A DNA stretch of 64,000 nt, from assembly GCA_004352715.1 (NCBI GenBank), contig SCFE01000015.1, positions 1,231,771 to 1,295,770 of the forward strand. The letters are read 5' to 3'. The translations under genes were made by a program, and so were the position numbers. This stretch comes from Hofstenia miamia (lineage: Eukaryota; Xenacoelomorpha; Acoela). The notes under the pieces are model-generated. The model did no database searches. It was not told the DNA's origin and saw only the letters and a list, made by a program, of their open reading frames with translations. Below, piece by piece: positions 1 to 13,176 of this stretch (position 1 is the first letter of the stretch; each line of letters begins with the position of its first letter).

Positions 1-560
1 TCTCTTGAACAACCTTCTTGGTAATAAACTTTTTCATATTATCAGTTTTAGTGATATTTATGAAAATTTAGACAATACTTATAGTAAATCAAAAATAAAA
101 AAAAACTCAATTTATCAAATTTATAAAAGTAAATATTCAAAATTATTGAAACTTTGGAACATTGTGATTTCAAAATTTCAGAAAAGGTTATTGATGTAAA
201 TTTTTTGCATTTCAAGATCCAAGAAAAATATATTCATCTTAAAATTTTATGATAGTTTGCTGAATAAAAGTATAATCATATTTCAAAATTCAAGATGAAT
301 TTAACTATATCTCAAAATTTCAGAATAATTTGTTAAAGGCAAACAGATTTTTTAAAATTAAGTACGAAATTTCTGCACATTCAAACTTACTGGTATGACT
401 TTATAATCAGAGTGTTTTCTGAGGTATTAGATCTGGAATAATTTTGATTCCTAAATATACTCAATTGAAATGCAATAAATTTGGAACTGTTCTTCTAGTA
501 TTTGGTGAAATTTGATAGTATTTAAATAATAGTTTACTTGAAATTCAGGAACAGATTTCT
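1..560. other. AT-rich non-coding stretch, no gene seen
   Basis: Very AT-rich sequence with short oligo-A and oligo-T runs. The only open frame (5-199) is a lysine-, asparagine- and isoleucine-rich reading with no domain, no splice signals and no recognisable similarity, so I do not call it a gene. Confidence 0.6.
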
Positions 561-1300
561 AAAAAACCAAATTACAAAACTTTACACAAATGTAACTTTT
601 AAAATTCTGTAGTTTATAAGTAATAATGAAATTTTGAATTTACAAAACAAAATCTGATATTAAAATTAAAGTAAGAGGTATCTAGATTAGGGCAGGTAAG
701 CATATCTTAGTTTCCACACCTTTCTAGAAATCTGATCTTTGAAATTCAAATTAAATTGCAATCTACAATTTTTATGACCAATCTATATAATTCATGACTA
801 ATTTTCAATAAAATATATCAAAATTTTACATGAAAATAATGAACCCTTATTATTCTGAAGATTAAAAGATTTATTTTGAAATGCAATTGTTAAATTTATA
901 AAACAAAATCTGTTATTGAATTCAAAGTAACTGGTATCTAGATTAGGCAAGGTAAGCACACCTTAGTTTCCACACCTTTCTAGACATATGCTCTTTGAAA
1001 TTCAAATAAAATTTCAATCTACAATTATTATGACAAATCTATTTATTTCAGGACTGATTTCTATTAACATATGTCAAAATTTTACATGAAAATAATTAAC
1101 TTTTAATATTCAGAAGTTCAAAAGAAATATTTTGAAATGAATTCATAAAACAAAATCTGTTTTTAAAATCCAAGTAACAGGTATCTAGATTAAGCTAGGT
1201 AAGCATACCTTAGTTTTACCTCCTTTCTAGAAATCTGAATCTTGTAATTCAAATAAATTTATAACCTACAATTTTTATCCGCTAACTCCATATATCAGTA
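560..1300. repeat. Degenerate tandem repeat, three units of about 250 bp
   Basis: Three diverged copies of the same block follow each other. The anchor TCTAGATTA...GGTAAGCA occurs near 681, 937 and 1184, each followed by CTTAGTTT, a TTTCTAGA motif and a tract reading ATTCAAAT...CTACAATT. Spacing is about 256 and 247 bases. The units differ by many substitutions and small indels, so the array is old. No coding frame runs through it. Confidence 0.75.
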
Positions 1301-1670
1301 CTGATTTTTAATTCATAATATCACATGGATGATAGCTAAGAACAGCGGCAATCTATGGAGATTCATGAATGGGTTTTTGTGTTCCAAAAGAAGAGATTGT
1401 TAAGTTGAAGATTTAGATAAATGCGGCGTCTTCTCAGTTGCCTTGGATAAACTTACAGAGAATAGAAACAATTTTATCTATGCATTAAGGGCTGTGTTCG
1501 TAAATTTAATATGTATTAGTACAAGGAAATGGTAGAAACACGTGGATCGGGTAGAAGCGCTTAAGACTTAGTTATTGGGAGTGTTTGTTAATACTTTTAA
1601 TAATCAATTTCCCAGCTTAATGTGAGTTTTGTTCTATTCTGGTACAGTATGCTTGTGCATATTAATGTAT

Positions 1671-2062
1671 GCCTTTATAAAATTCAAAACTTTCTAAACA
1701 GTACTTAGATTTAGGATATGTCAAGCATCCCTTAGCATCCCCTTGGCTATATATGTATGCAATCACGCACACTAATAAAGTGCTTGAAGTGTCGACTTGT
1801 CATAGTTAATTACATTCAATTACTAAAATTTCACATCCATGAATAATACAATTGGTTCATTTCAATGCACGCCTTTATAAAATTCAAAACTTTCTAAACA
1901 GTACTTAGATTTAGGATATGTCAAGCATCCCTTAGCATCCCCTTGGCTATATATGTATGCAATGACGCACACTAATAAAGTGCTTGAAGTGTCGACTTGT
2001 CATAGTTAATTACATTCAATTACTAAAATTTCACATCCATGAATAATACAATTGGTCTCATT
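1671..2062. repeat. Tandem duplication of a 200-bp unit
   Basis: The unit beginning GCCTTTATAAAATTCAAAAC at 1671 recurs at 1871, giving a 200-base period. The copies differ at one site in the middle (AATCACGC against AATGACGC) and by small changes at the right end. There is no N between them, so this is either a young real duplication or an allelic copy joined by the assembler. Confidence 0.85.
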
Positions 2063-2079
2063 TCAATTGCACACTGATA

Positions 2080-4560
2080 AAATATTTTGAGCACACTATA
2101 CATTAAATCTAGATAGAAATAACTTATCGTTTGCATAATACATCTCATAGATTGAAGCTAACTAAAGAGTGCTATAATGAAATGTTTATGAATACGCCAA
2201 ATTAAATCTAAAATTAAATTCAATCCTTAATTAATAAAATGGTTAATCGAGTCATAATGTTAATATGTTCATCAAAAACTTTTTTCTGGAAAGTCAAACA
2301 AATTTGAGTTTATATCATAAAAATTATGGGATATAATGAAAATATTGTAAATTACTCCTACAATTTCAATTAAAATCTGAAATATGGTCACAGTTTAAAA
2401 GGCTCATATTAGGCAGTGGAGGTGATTAGGTAGAATTTTCTGATAAAGCGAGTAATTGTAATTTTGAATATGTTGTGAAAATAGACTCTAAAAATACAAT
2501 TTACAATGCAACCTCTTAAAATTTTCCAAAATAATTTTGCCTTAGCGAATCTCCTGACGGAGCATTCCAACGCATATCTCATTCCCTATGTACGAGAGAT
2601 AATTGTGAGATAATTATGAAATTAAAATTGCAACATTTAAATTTAAGAAAGAAAAATTGAAAAAATCTATCTTTGTGACGTAAAATAATTTTACCGCAAG
2701 AGGGCTACAAAATGTTGACCAAAATTTTTTCATATGTGCATATTAGTTGAACTGATGAACTTATTTAAATGGGGATTTAAATTTAGAGCGAAAATCGTAA
2801 ATGGCATTAAAAAATGATTAAAAACAGATAAAATTTTTAAAAACCTGAATTTTAATAATACAAAAAATATATTTCAAGATTAAACGCAAAAAGGATATAT
2901 TCCCCAAAAATAATATGACAGTTTATTAGACTTAAATGTCTAGTAGAAGTATTTTCTTAATATTTGAAGATAAAAATTTTTTACAAATAGTTTTGGAAAT
3001 CGTTGATGCAAGAAAGGCATGGAAATTAATAACAAGAACATCATTGGAAAATTCGTTATTGAAAAGAGTCATTTTGTAACCATAATAGAAAAAATTTGAA
3101 TAGTTTCAATTGAATATAACTAATCAATATCTAAAGATACAGAAACTTTTTCACTTTTGAAAATGCTCACTCCAATCAGAAATGTTTTTGATCTCACTAA
3201 TTTTGTTGGTGGACTTCTTTGATTCATCACAGGTGGTTTCAACTGACCAAAAACCCTTTGCTTTCCTTTTCTATAATTTAAGGTTACGTTCGCAAGGAAT
3301 GTTTTGAACAGAAATGCTCATCTAACAGAAATGTTCGAAGTAGGATATTTCTGTAACAATGTTTTTAAGTTTGAGTGATATTATGTGTTAATGAATTGTG
3401 GTAAGTCTTCCCAAAAACTGATTGAGAACAAAATTGATTTACCAAAATACTGATTGTTGCCTCTCCAAAATAGTAGGCAAATAATAATTTTTAGCACTTT
3501 GTGTTCTTTACATTACTAAATTTTGATATTAAATTTATTAATTCGTATTCACTCAAATTTTCATACAAATATTTTCAATTTTTATTTGCAAAAACATATT
3601 TTTAATTAAATCATTATATTTTCATTTATATATAATTTTTTATATCATTCGTTGCTTTAAAATTACAACACTTTGAAGGATTTAACTATTTTGTTTCGAA
3701 ATATATATATATTTTTGTTATAATTATTTTCAAATTGTTTTACATAAGCATAGAACCAGAAGCAAAACATTATTCACTGGCAAATATGTACATATAGGAA
3801 TATTATTTCTTATCAGAATCAGTACAGTGCAAAAATATTTTGGGTGTTAAATTTATGTTGATAAAATTTGTGTTTTATTATTTCGTCTGTGTTTTACTCA
3901 GTATATTAAATTGAAACATTGATGTGGCACAGCCATCCAAATAAGAATATTGGGGTAGCAATTGCCACGGCGCTACTGTTAATACATCTGCATTCTATTC
4001 ATTTAGTTACCAATATTTGGAATTGAAAAAATTGATCGCTTTTCTCTGATAATTTTTACATTAATTAATGGAAAATTAAAACCTAAATATAAATTTTCAA
4101 GAATTTTTCAGTTCTTGAACAATTATTGAATATCCAATATTTTACTTAATAAAAATTGTGTAGACAGTGATGATCTTTGCAAGTGTTTGAGATGAACTTT
4201 GTTTGTTCAGAAATTATTAGTCTCACTTATGCAGTCAAACTAAACAATTGAGAAATAATTAAAAGCAATTGTGCTAAACAATTTTATATTAAAATTATAG
4301 ATAGGTATTTACAGGAATGCAAAATATATTGTTTCTGGGAAAACTAATTATAAAATTAACATTCAACAATTATATATTTTCGACATTAAAATACATTTAT
4401 TTCTAATATCAAATAATTTACGTGACACTTGTATTAATACAATTCGATTTTGGGTAAAACATTATGCATGTTTTGGAAAATAATAACCTAAATTACTGGA
4501 ATTATTGATAAGCACTGGTTATGCAATATCTGGACACATATTTCTGTATGAGTGATTGCG
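2080..4560. other. Intergenic stretch without recognisable genes
   Basis: About 2.5 kb of AT-rich sequence. I see no supported coding frame, splice-bounded exon, RNA gene or clear repeat, only short AT-rich low-complexity runs. Confidence 0.6.
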
Positions 4561-4569
4561 TTCAATAAA

Positions 4570-4862
4570 AGAACCTGTACCTAACCCGACGCTATTGATT
4601 ACCTCACTCGACTCGGCCCAACCCGAATATTGATTCACTAACCCGATCTAATCTCATTCGATTAAAAACATAATAATAAACTTAAAAATGTACATGAATT
4701 GGAAACATATACAAAATATTGCATTTTATGCAGATTATCATCCTCGGAAAATACCTGAGAGTAGCTCATCTGACCCGACCCAAACCAAATTCAAATTGTT
4801 GTACCCGACCCGACCCAATGTCCGACGTGAGGTCGGATAAAGTTGGGTACCTGACAGCCATT
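4570..4862. mobile_element. Putative hAT-like non-autonomous element with ACCCG words
   Basis: A GC-rich island in AT-rich surroundings. The left part carries GTACCTAACCCGAC and further ACCCGA words (4575-4650). The right part carries TGACCCGACCC and ACCCGACCCGACCCAA and ends in GGTCGG...GTTGGGTACC (4770-4852). The outer edges are roughly inverted: GTACCTAAC on the left, GTACCCAAC on the reverse strand at the right. I found no convincing 8-bp target duplication, so element type and borders are tentative. The open frame at 4719-4904 is just this repeat read through. Confidence 0.4.
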
Positions 4863-5360
4863 TCTATCCTCTATTTCATAGTTAGACCAACCTTTACATT
4901 ATAGACAAGTCCTGTAAAAATGGACGCACTGGCTATCAGAATGCAAAAAAAGCCTAAAGCAGAACAAGTATCAACTTATTAATTTGTATTTTTATAATTT
5001 CGCTTTGTTTAAATTCAAAATTTAGCTTAAATCTAGTTGTATTAATTTAACATTAATAACTAGTCAGTAATTAGATTGTGGTAATACTTCAATCTTTTAA
5101 GTTCTAACTTTAAATTAGCAGTTAAAGTTGATGTATTAAGTTTAGGTGAAAACCAATTGCTATATTAAAAATAAAATTTATCTTTTAAAGTTAGAAAAGA
5201 TAAAACGGATTAACTTCGGAATTTACCTGTTAAATTGACTGCATTTAAAAATAAAACTATTCACTAGTAAACGTAAACCAAGTCAGGTTTATCAAGAATT
5301 ACATAATTCATAACAAATATAAATTTTTTTCTATACTTAATTATATATATATATATATAT

Positions 5361-6360
5361 NNNNNNNNNNNNNNNNNNNNNNNNNNNNNNNNNNNNNNNN
5401 NNNNNNNNNNNNNNNNNNNNNNNNNNNNNNNNNNNNNNNNNNNNNNNNNNNNNNNNNNNNNNNNNNNNNNNNNNNNNNNNNNNNNNNNNNNNNNNNNNNN
5501 NNNNNNNNNNNNNNNNNNNNNNNNNNNNNNNNNNNNNNNNNNNNNNNNNNNNNNNNNNNNNNNNNNNNNNNNNNNNNNNNNNNNNNNNNNNNNNNNNNNN
5601 NNNNNNNNNNNNNNNNNNNNNNNNNNNNNNNNNNNNNNNNNNNNNNNNNNNNNNNNNNNNNNNNNNNNNNNNNNNNNNNNNNNNNNNNNNNNNNNNNNNN
5701 NNNNNNNNNNNNNNNNNNNNNNNNNNNNNNNNNNNNNNNNNNNNNNNNNNNNNNNNNNNNNNNNNNNNNNNNNNNNNNNNNNNNNNNNNNNNNNNNNNNN
5801 NNNNNNNNNNNNNNNNNNNNNNNNNNNNNNNNNNNNNNNNNNNNNNNNNNNNNNNNNNNNNNNNNNNNNNNNNNNNNNNNNNNNNNNNNNNNNNNNNNNN
5901 NNNNNNNNNNNNNNNNNNNNNNNNNNNNNNNNNNNNNNNNNNNNNNNNNNNNNNNNNNNNNNNNNNNNNNNNNNNNNNNNNNNNNNNNNNNNNNNNNNNN
6001 NNNNNNNNNNNNNNNNNNNNNNNNNNNNNNNNNNNNNNNNNNNNNNNNNNNNNNNNNNNNNNNNNNNNNNNNNNNNNNNNNNNNNNNNNNNNNNNNNNNN
6101 NNNNNNNNNNNNNNNNNNNNNNNNNNNNNNNNNNNNNNNNNNNNNNNNNNNNNNNNNNNNNNNNNNNNNNNNNNNNNNNNNNNNNNNNNNNNNNNNNNNN
6201 NNNNNNNNNNNNNNNNNNNNNNNNNNNNNNNNNNNNNNNNNNNNNNNNNNNNNNNNNNNNNNNNNNNNNNNNNNNNNNNNNNNNNNNNNNNNNNNNNNNN
6301 NNNNNNNNNNNNNNNNNNNNNNNNNNNNNNNNNNNNNNNNNNNNNNNNNNNNNNNNNNNN
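5361..6360. other. Assembly gap of 1000 N, flanked by (TA)n
   Basis: Exactly 1000 N, a typical placeholder length. The left edge is a (TA)n run and the right edge enters the 83-bp tandem array, so the true gap sequence is probably repetitive. Confidence 0.95.
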
Positions 6361-7090
6361 TTTAATTTTAAAATATATTTGAATACATAGAAAATATACT
6401 TTTTTATAAAATCAAAAATCCAAAATAAACAAAACGAATGATATATGAAACCTAAATATATATGTATACATATGAAATATAAGTTTTTATGCAATACAAA
6501 AATGAGAACATATAAAGACGAATGATATATGAAACCTAAATAAATATGTATACATACGAAATATACTTTTTATGAAATTTAAAAATTAGAATATACTAAG
6601 ATGAATGTCATATCGAACATAAATATATATGTATATATAAGAAATATACAATTTTATGCAATACAAAAATGAGAATATATTAAGACGAATTATATACCAA
6701 ACCTAAATATATATGATTACATAAGAAATATACGTTTTTATGAAATACAAAAATTAGAATATACAAAGACGAATGCCATATTGAAAATAAATATATATAT
6801 GTATACATAAGAAATATACGTTTTTACGAAATGCAAAAATTAGAATATACTAAGATGAATGTCATACCGAACCTAAATACATATGTATACATACAAAATA
6901 TACTTTTTATGAAATACAAAAATTAGAATATACAAAGAGGAATGTCATATCAATCATAAATATATATGTATACATAAGAAATATAGGTTTTTATTAAATG
7001 CAAAATCAGAATATACACAAACAAATTAATATCTAACCTAAATATACATGTATATCTAAAAATATACATTTCAACATATAGAAATCAGGC
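6361..7090. repeat. Minisatellite array, about 8 units of 82-85 bp
   Basis: A repeated block reads GA(C/T)GAAT..., ATA(T/C)...AACCTAAATA, TATATGTATACATA(A/T)GAAATATA, then TTTTTATGAAATACAAAAAT(T/G)AGAA. Copies start near 6433, 6518, 6601, 6685, 6768, 6854, 6939 and 7022. Units differ by scattered substitutions and the array decays towards 7090. Its left end is cut by the 1000-N gap, so the full length is unknown. Confidence 0.85.
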
Positions 7091-7099
7091 TTATAATTA

Positions 7100-8180
7100 A
7101 ATATTCTAAGGATACATGTATTCTAACCATACACATTTCTAATTTAGCAAAACTGTAGTTTATGTTTAAATGAAGCATATTTGCAATTGACTTTACAGGA
7201 TTTGAGGCATACCTGAGGTATAGCCTTCAACCAATCTCTAGTTTATATTTCCCAAATTTATGAAATAATTTCAAAAAACAGATTTGTTCACAGACGCAAA
7301 ATTACAAAATTATTTTATTTTAAAACTTGATAAAAATTAATTTATTTTATATAAATTAATGCTTAAAATTATCTACCTTCCATTGATGATCAAGAGACAA
7401 TTTTTACTATTTTGGCAGTATTGACAAACAAGCGCTATGTTAAGTTATATTGATTATAATAAATACAACCTAAATCAAACGCTGTTCCTGGCAGCTTGTA
7501 ACTAAGTCATTGTGATTAAATGTATTGCGTGAAACTATAATAAAGTGACAATTGAACAAGCGGATTAAGTTAATGCCAACTGACAGTGCAATGATTTCTT
7601 CTATAGATTTTCATTATTTTTTTGCAAAGGCAAAATAACACAAAATGAAGAAATAGATCGTAATTGCAAAAAGTTTTATAAAGTTTTTGGACATCTTTCT
7701 TTTGAGGAAATATTGTTTAAGCAAATAAATCTAAGTGCATATTCAAAGGTTAATTTCAAATTTTTTAAGAAGCCTTTTCCTTAAAATTGAAATATTTTCA
7801 AGTAATATTTAAATCTTCATTATATTTGAACTAGAATATTCATGCGGTAACTTACTAATTTTTGGATTGAGACTTTTTACTCTATTTTACAAAACTGGAT
7901 TTTGCAATAGGAAGAATCTCTTAGATAGTTAAACAATTTATCGGACATTAAGTAGTTAACAATTTACTTACTGTGCGCATTTTATCATGAAATGACATAT
8001 ATATATATATATATATATCTATATATATATATATATACCAAATTTCATCAAAATTAGATAATTCCTCAACTGAAACTAGATCACATATTAAAATTTCAAT
8101 TGTTTCTCAAAATAACAGTATAAAAATTACCATAAAAATCAATATTACTGACCAATTTAAATTATGGGGATATCTAACGC
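7100..8180. other. Intergenic stretch with a (TA)n microsatellite
   Basis: No supported gene. A dinucleotide (TA)n tract with one interruption sits at about 7997-8037. The rest is AT-rich unique sequence. Confidence 0.6.
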
Positions 8181-8214
8181 AAACCACTAGTGCAAAGAGG
8201 TCAACAAATCACTT

Positions 8215-8300
8215 TAACTAATATGTCTGACCCAAACCCGACCAGTACCAGCCAACTGGCCAGTGGAACCCGACCGGTTCCAACCCTGTTACACATTGAT
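8215..8300. repeat. GC-rich island with ACCCGACC words
   Basis: A short GC-rich segment contains ACCCAAACCCGACCAGTACC, an internal GGCCAGTGG and AACCCGACCGGTTCC. It resembles the word-rich ends of the other hAT-like islands here, but the opposite end is not identified. Confidence 0.35.
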
Positions 8301-8439
8301 ATATGCAAATTCCATTTTTACAAATCTATGAACTACACAAAAATTTTAAGTAATACACCACCAATAGTAAAAATAGAGCGAACCCGTAATAAAGCTATTC
8401 AAATAGTTATTAAACACTCTTGTGCTGCCACGTAGCAAG

Positions 8440-10060
8440 TCTTGTTTAAATTTTTTATTAAATATTGGTACATAATTAAATATTAATAAAATTGTTTATA
8501 TTTAGAAACTCAATTTGAATAAAATATAATAAGTGGTAATTTTTTATTGTAATTAGCAAGCCAATTTCTTATTAGATTATCTTTTTTAACTACAAAAGGG
8601 CTAGAGCTTTACATTTTTTAATACATTTTAACTTTAGAATTGTCATAAATTGAATATTTTATTATAATGCAGAAAAATGTAGTCATTAAATAATTTTAAC
8701 TTACTTTTTATAATTGGATTCACATGGTTAATGATATTTGCGGTAAATAAAAATAGTACGGATTAATTAATTCAACCTTGATGTCTACTCACCAATATGT
8801 ATTCTTTTTATAATAACAATAATAGTAGACATCCATGGTATACTTTATTTGAAAATATATTTTAAAATCTATACATCTTGCTGAGCACTTACATGTATGT
8901 AACAAAAAGAAAACTCATTGTTTTCTACAAAGTGCATTTATATTATTTTTCAATTTGAACAGTATATTAATAGATTCACATGAAATTCAATATAATTATA
9001 CATGAAAATGTCAGGGCCGTAAGGTGTAGAACTTATCAGGGGTTGCGTCAAACAAACATCATTATTATGATGGTCCTAGTGACAAGTATTTTTTCACCTT
9101 CTGCTTTTTAGACCTCCTGAGTTTGCTTAGTGCCATATGCCAATTATTTGACCAGTTTTTATTGAAATGCGTTAAAATAAAATTTATAAATATATGCTTC
9201 ACTTACAGCAAAATGCAGAAATAGAAAATTAGTTATAAGCCTTTAAGGTCTGAATTCTGTTACTATTATGGTGGGCCGAACAAGAATTGAATTTATGATT
9301 TTAACACTTATAGAAGCTCTAAATATCATTGGTGGACAATTTTAAACACACTGAATAAACAAGGATTTCTAATCCAGTTTCGATCACCCTAGATGAATAA
9401 ATATGATTACTTTACTATGAAAACAATTTAAGCATGTTTGCTTAAGCAATTGCTACGTACAAGCATGCATTTAAAGAGAAATAAACGAAAATGCACACAT
9501 GTTATCTATATTAACTACCTCTAATTTTGAGGTTTATATTGCTTGGATGTGTAGGAAAAGATCATTTTCTTTAGAGCATTACATAGATTGTTCTAGTATA
9601 AGAAATCAGCATTTTAAATGATATTCGGGTAAAACCTTGTCAAAAAGTTTTGGTGAAACTTCAGTACTTTGCGTGTCACTTTGAACAGCCGCAAACTCTT
9701 ACATATAGTTGCAGGTAAAGAACATATTACCAAGCCTACGTTTACTAAAAGCAAAATTTTTAGTCGAACGTAGATAATAAGAAAGTATTCATAAGTGCTT
9801 TCTTCATACAACGTGTAAAAATATGCAAATTAACTAAACAAAAATGCCATTTTCATATAGAATACTTTCAAAGAATGCTTGGATAAAAGATTAGCAGAAT
9901 TTAAATATTCTCTCCAAATAATTTTTTCAGAAAAACCTCTACAAATGTTTTAAATTAAATTGTAAAAGTGCTCTTATGTAGTCAATATTCTGGGAAATAA
10001 ATTTATTTTGCACTTTATCCAAAATTCGTTTTGCCGCCACTGTCTTGCTGTAATTTCTTT
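8440..10060. other. Intergenic stretch, no gene seen
   Basis: AT-rich sequence without a supported exon. At 9013 there is CAGGGCCGTAAGGTG, reminiscent of hAT ends that begin CAGGGGCGTA, but I could not find the partner end. The frame at 9614-9811 has no splice or domain support. Confidence 0.5.
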
Positions 10061-10065
10061 TATTT

Positions 10066-11826
10066 AGGCCTTCATGTTAAAAGCTAATGGCAGTAATCTG
10101 CTTTAGAGGTTTTGAGTAGATTGCGAATTTATTTTGAACTATGCGTTCTAGAGTAGAGATTATGACTGTGTGGGTACAAGCTTACCCGCGGGTACCCTTG
10201 TCTGCCCGCTCGTACCCGCAGGTACAGGTAAGAAAAACAGGATTATGTTCATGAGTCGAATATCGCATCCTTTTAATGCATTCATATGCAGATTCTTAAG
10301 TATGTATATAAGCAATGAATTAAATATCCAGAAATGCAGATTAAATATAGCAGGGGAATTTTTAATAATCTTACATGTGCGATTCGGTTGAGTCAAACAC
10401 GTGGCCATTTTGTTTGAAGAAATCACAGGTTCCTACCTGTGAGCTGTTCCCTTTTAGTATTGAACCTTTCGACCTTCACTTTTTTGTAAGGATAACCGAA
10501 AATAACATTCTATGAAAGTTAAACTAAGATCCTAGAAAAGATCATATCTATGAGTAATTTGTAGCTGGTCACGTTACTGGTTTTGAGTTGTTTTAGTAGA
10601 TCTCTGTCTAGCTGTTAATCAATTAATTTTTGTGGTTAATTCTTCCATACAATAAATTTCCCACTCTCATCAATGATTGCACGTGGATATCCCTGCATTT
10701 CAGCTACTCATAATAAGTCTGAACGAGTAGCCAGGAGTGCAAATAGCACAACTACTAGCAAGCGCGCTTGTTTGTTACCCTCTCATGTTAATGAACCTTT
10801 AGTCAGTGTTTACCATATTATTAAATTTAAGAGATGCATTTAACAGAAACTAGAACATATTTATTTAATCNAGCTTACCCGCGGGTACCCTTGTCTGCCC
10901 GCTCGTACCCGCAGGTACAGGTAAGAAAAACAGGATTATGTTCATGAGTCGAATATCGCATCCTTTTAATGCATTCATATGCAGATTCTTAAGTATGTAT
11001 ATAAGCAATGAATTAAATATNAGGCCTTCATGTTAAAAGCTAATGGCAGTAATCTGCTTTAGAGGTTTTGAGTAGATTGCGAATTTATTTTGAACTATGC
11101 GTTCTAGAGTAGAGATTATGACTGTGTGGGTACAAGCTTACCCGCGGGTACCCTTGTCTGCCCGCTCGTACCCGCAGGTACAGGTAAGAAAAACAGGATT
11201 ATGTTCATGAGTCGAATATCGCATCCTTTTAATGCATTCATATGCAGATTCTTAAGTATGTATATAAGCAATGAATTAAATATCCAGAAATGCAGATTAA
11301 ATATAGCAGGGGAATTTTTAATAATCTTACATGTGCGATTCGGTTGAGTCAAACACGTGGCCATTTTGTTTGAAGAAATCACAGGTTCCTACCTGTGAGC
11401 TGTTCCCTTTTAGTATTGAACCTTTCGACCTTCACTTTTTTGTAAGGATAACCGAAAATAACATTCTATGAAAGTTAAACTAAGATCCTAGAAAAGATCA
11501 TATCTATGAGTAATTTGTAGCTGGTCACGTTACTGGTTTTGAGTTGTTTTAGTAGATCTCTGTCTAGCTGTTAATCAATTAATTTTTGTGGTTAATTCTT
11601 CCATACAATAAATTTCCCACTCTCATCAATGATTGCACGTGGATATCCCTGCATTTCAGCTACTCATAATAAGTCTGAACGAGTAGCCAGGAGTGCAAAT
11701 AGCACAACTACTAGCAAGCGCGCTTGTTTGTTACCCTCTCATGTTAATGAACCTTTAGTCAGTGTTTACCATATTATTAAATTTAAGAGATGCATTTAAC
11801 AGAAACTAGAACATATTTATTTAATC
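10066..11826. repeat. Same 805-bp block present twice plus a 149-bp third piece, separated by single Ns
   Basis: Bases 10066-10870 and 11022-11826 appear identical at a fixed offset of 956. Bases 10872-11020 repeat 10179-10327. The joins are single Ns at 10871 and 11021, and the repeats start and stop exactly there. This is the pattern of overlapping contigs placed end to end, so one copy is likely in the genome. Open frames at 10160-10426 and 11116-11382 are the same sequence counted twice and are not genes. Confidence 0.85.
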
Positions 11827-12445
11827 TAGTTATCACGAGTTTTCTTGCTCAATTATGTTTAATATCTGAAAAGAAAGTATACAATTGTAATTTCTAATGC
11901 CAAAATTCTCGTACGAAAGGCATTGCAACTGAGATGGTTTTTGCTAAAAAATGATGCTCTTGAATAAATTCGTTCAGCATTAAATAATGAAATAGAGTAA
12001 AATTTTTACCACTTCACAAGCCAAAGAAATTAGTTAATTATAGCTAAGAGATCTGTTAACAGGTTAAAAAATGTATTTATGTAGTATTTTAGCAAACTAT
12101 TAGCAGATCTGTTAAGCAGACTATACATATCACTTTTTTTGCCAATCCAGTAAATTTATTTTATTATTTTTATGCATTTTTCAGGAATACATCATACATT
12201 ATGTTCATTTTTTATTTAGGGTTAGATTGAAAATAATACATTCCGTAGATTTGATCAGTACTCTCTATTGTGTGTTCATATATCACGGGTACGCATACAA
12301 TTATTATGCCGTGTACGAGCAGGTACGAGTAAGGTAAAATAAACCAGGGGTGGGTACCGAAGTAAATTATGCTACCCGCTCACCCATAGTAAAGATTGAA
12401 ACGGGTCAACACGATCTAAGCCTTCAGGTCGGGTGACAAGTCCCT
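10170..12445. mobile_element. Putative hAT-like element with GGTACCCG/CTCGTACC words at both ends
   Basis: The left end (10170-10235) contains TACCCGCGGGTACC, GCCCGCTCGTACCCGC and GGTACAGGTAAG. The right end (12283-12440) contains ACGGGTACGC, GTACGAGCAGGTACGAGTAAG, GTGGGTACC, TACCCGCTCACCC and GGTCGGGTGAC. The same words appear in inverted sense at the two edges, with AT-rich filler between. The interior carries the contig-overlap duplication, so the true element is about 0.95 kb shorter than drawn. No transposase frame and no clean target duplication were found. Confidence 0.35.
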
Positions 12446-12449
12446 AAAT

Positions 12450-13170
12450 AGATTAATGTTGGTCAAGATTAGGGAGGTGCGTCATAAATTTTGATCGGTT
12501 TAAACCTCTGATGAAACAAAGTTCTAGAGCAATTCAAACGATTCACACACCGACTAACAAATTACAATCTAGTAGCAAAATGATTTGTTTTCTATTAGAT
12601 TTTAAGCATTAATATTACCAAAACTGGTTTGTTTGCTTACAAAGCGTCATTTCTAGCTACACCAGTGCATTTCAAATGCAGATACTTTATGATGATATCC
12701 TTAATGAGTGCTCTACTCTAGTTTGCTTTACAATATTTTAGTAAACTTTACTTAAATAAAGTCATTCAAGCAACTAAGTATAATATAAAGAGATAATTGA
12801 TTTAGTTATATCCTGGATTGAAGCTATGTCGCTTAGAACAACTGAATCAGTTAACACGACCTTGTGAAAGTGAATTTTCTTTCCCCACAAAATCGAATAA
12901 ATCTCTCGAAATATTTTCTAAACATAATCGAATTTTAAAAGCTTCTTGTTAAAAGAGCAGCATCAATTTAATTTTATCACTAATGAAACGAAAACCATGC
13001 TCACGATAAATCATTAATATAAACAGGATTGGATAACTTCAACAACAAATTCTTCAATATCCTTTCTAGAATGAATGAATAGATTGAAGAAAAAATACAA
13101 GGAATTGTCATACAGTACAAAGAACTCCATCGTTGTATTTTTGATCAGCAATGTATCATGCTATGAACAC
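12450..13170. other. Stretch without a supported gene, leads into Penelope-like remnant
   Basis: AT-rich sequence. The last 200 bases may be the decayed upstream part of the Penelope-like reverse transcriptase, but frames are too broken to show it. Confidence 0.4.
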
Positions 13171-13176
13171 AATTAA

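Noticed and set aside
4570-4862. ACCCG repeats as possible telomere-like sequence
   Set aside because: The words are irregular, occur in both orientations and sit inside an island with inverted edges, unlike telomeric arrays.
5337-6494. Long minus-strand frame across the 1000-N gap
   Set aside because: Almost all of it is N; the ends are TA repeat and minisatellite.
10160-11382. Two identical pairs of frames (88 and 73 codons)
   Set aside because: They fall in the duplicated contig overlap and in word-rich hAT-like sequence, with no domain or splice support.
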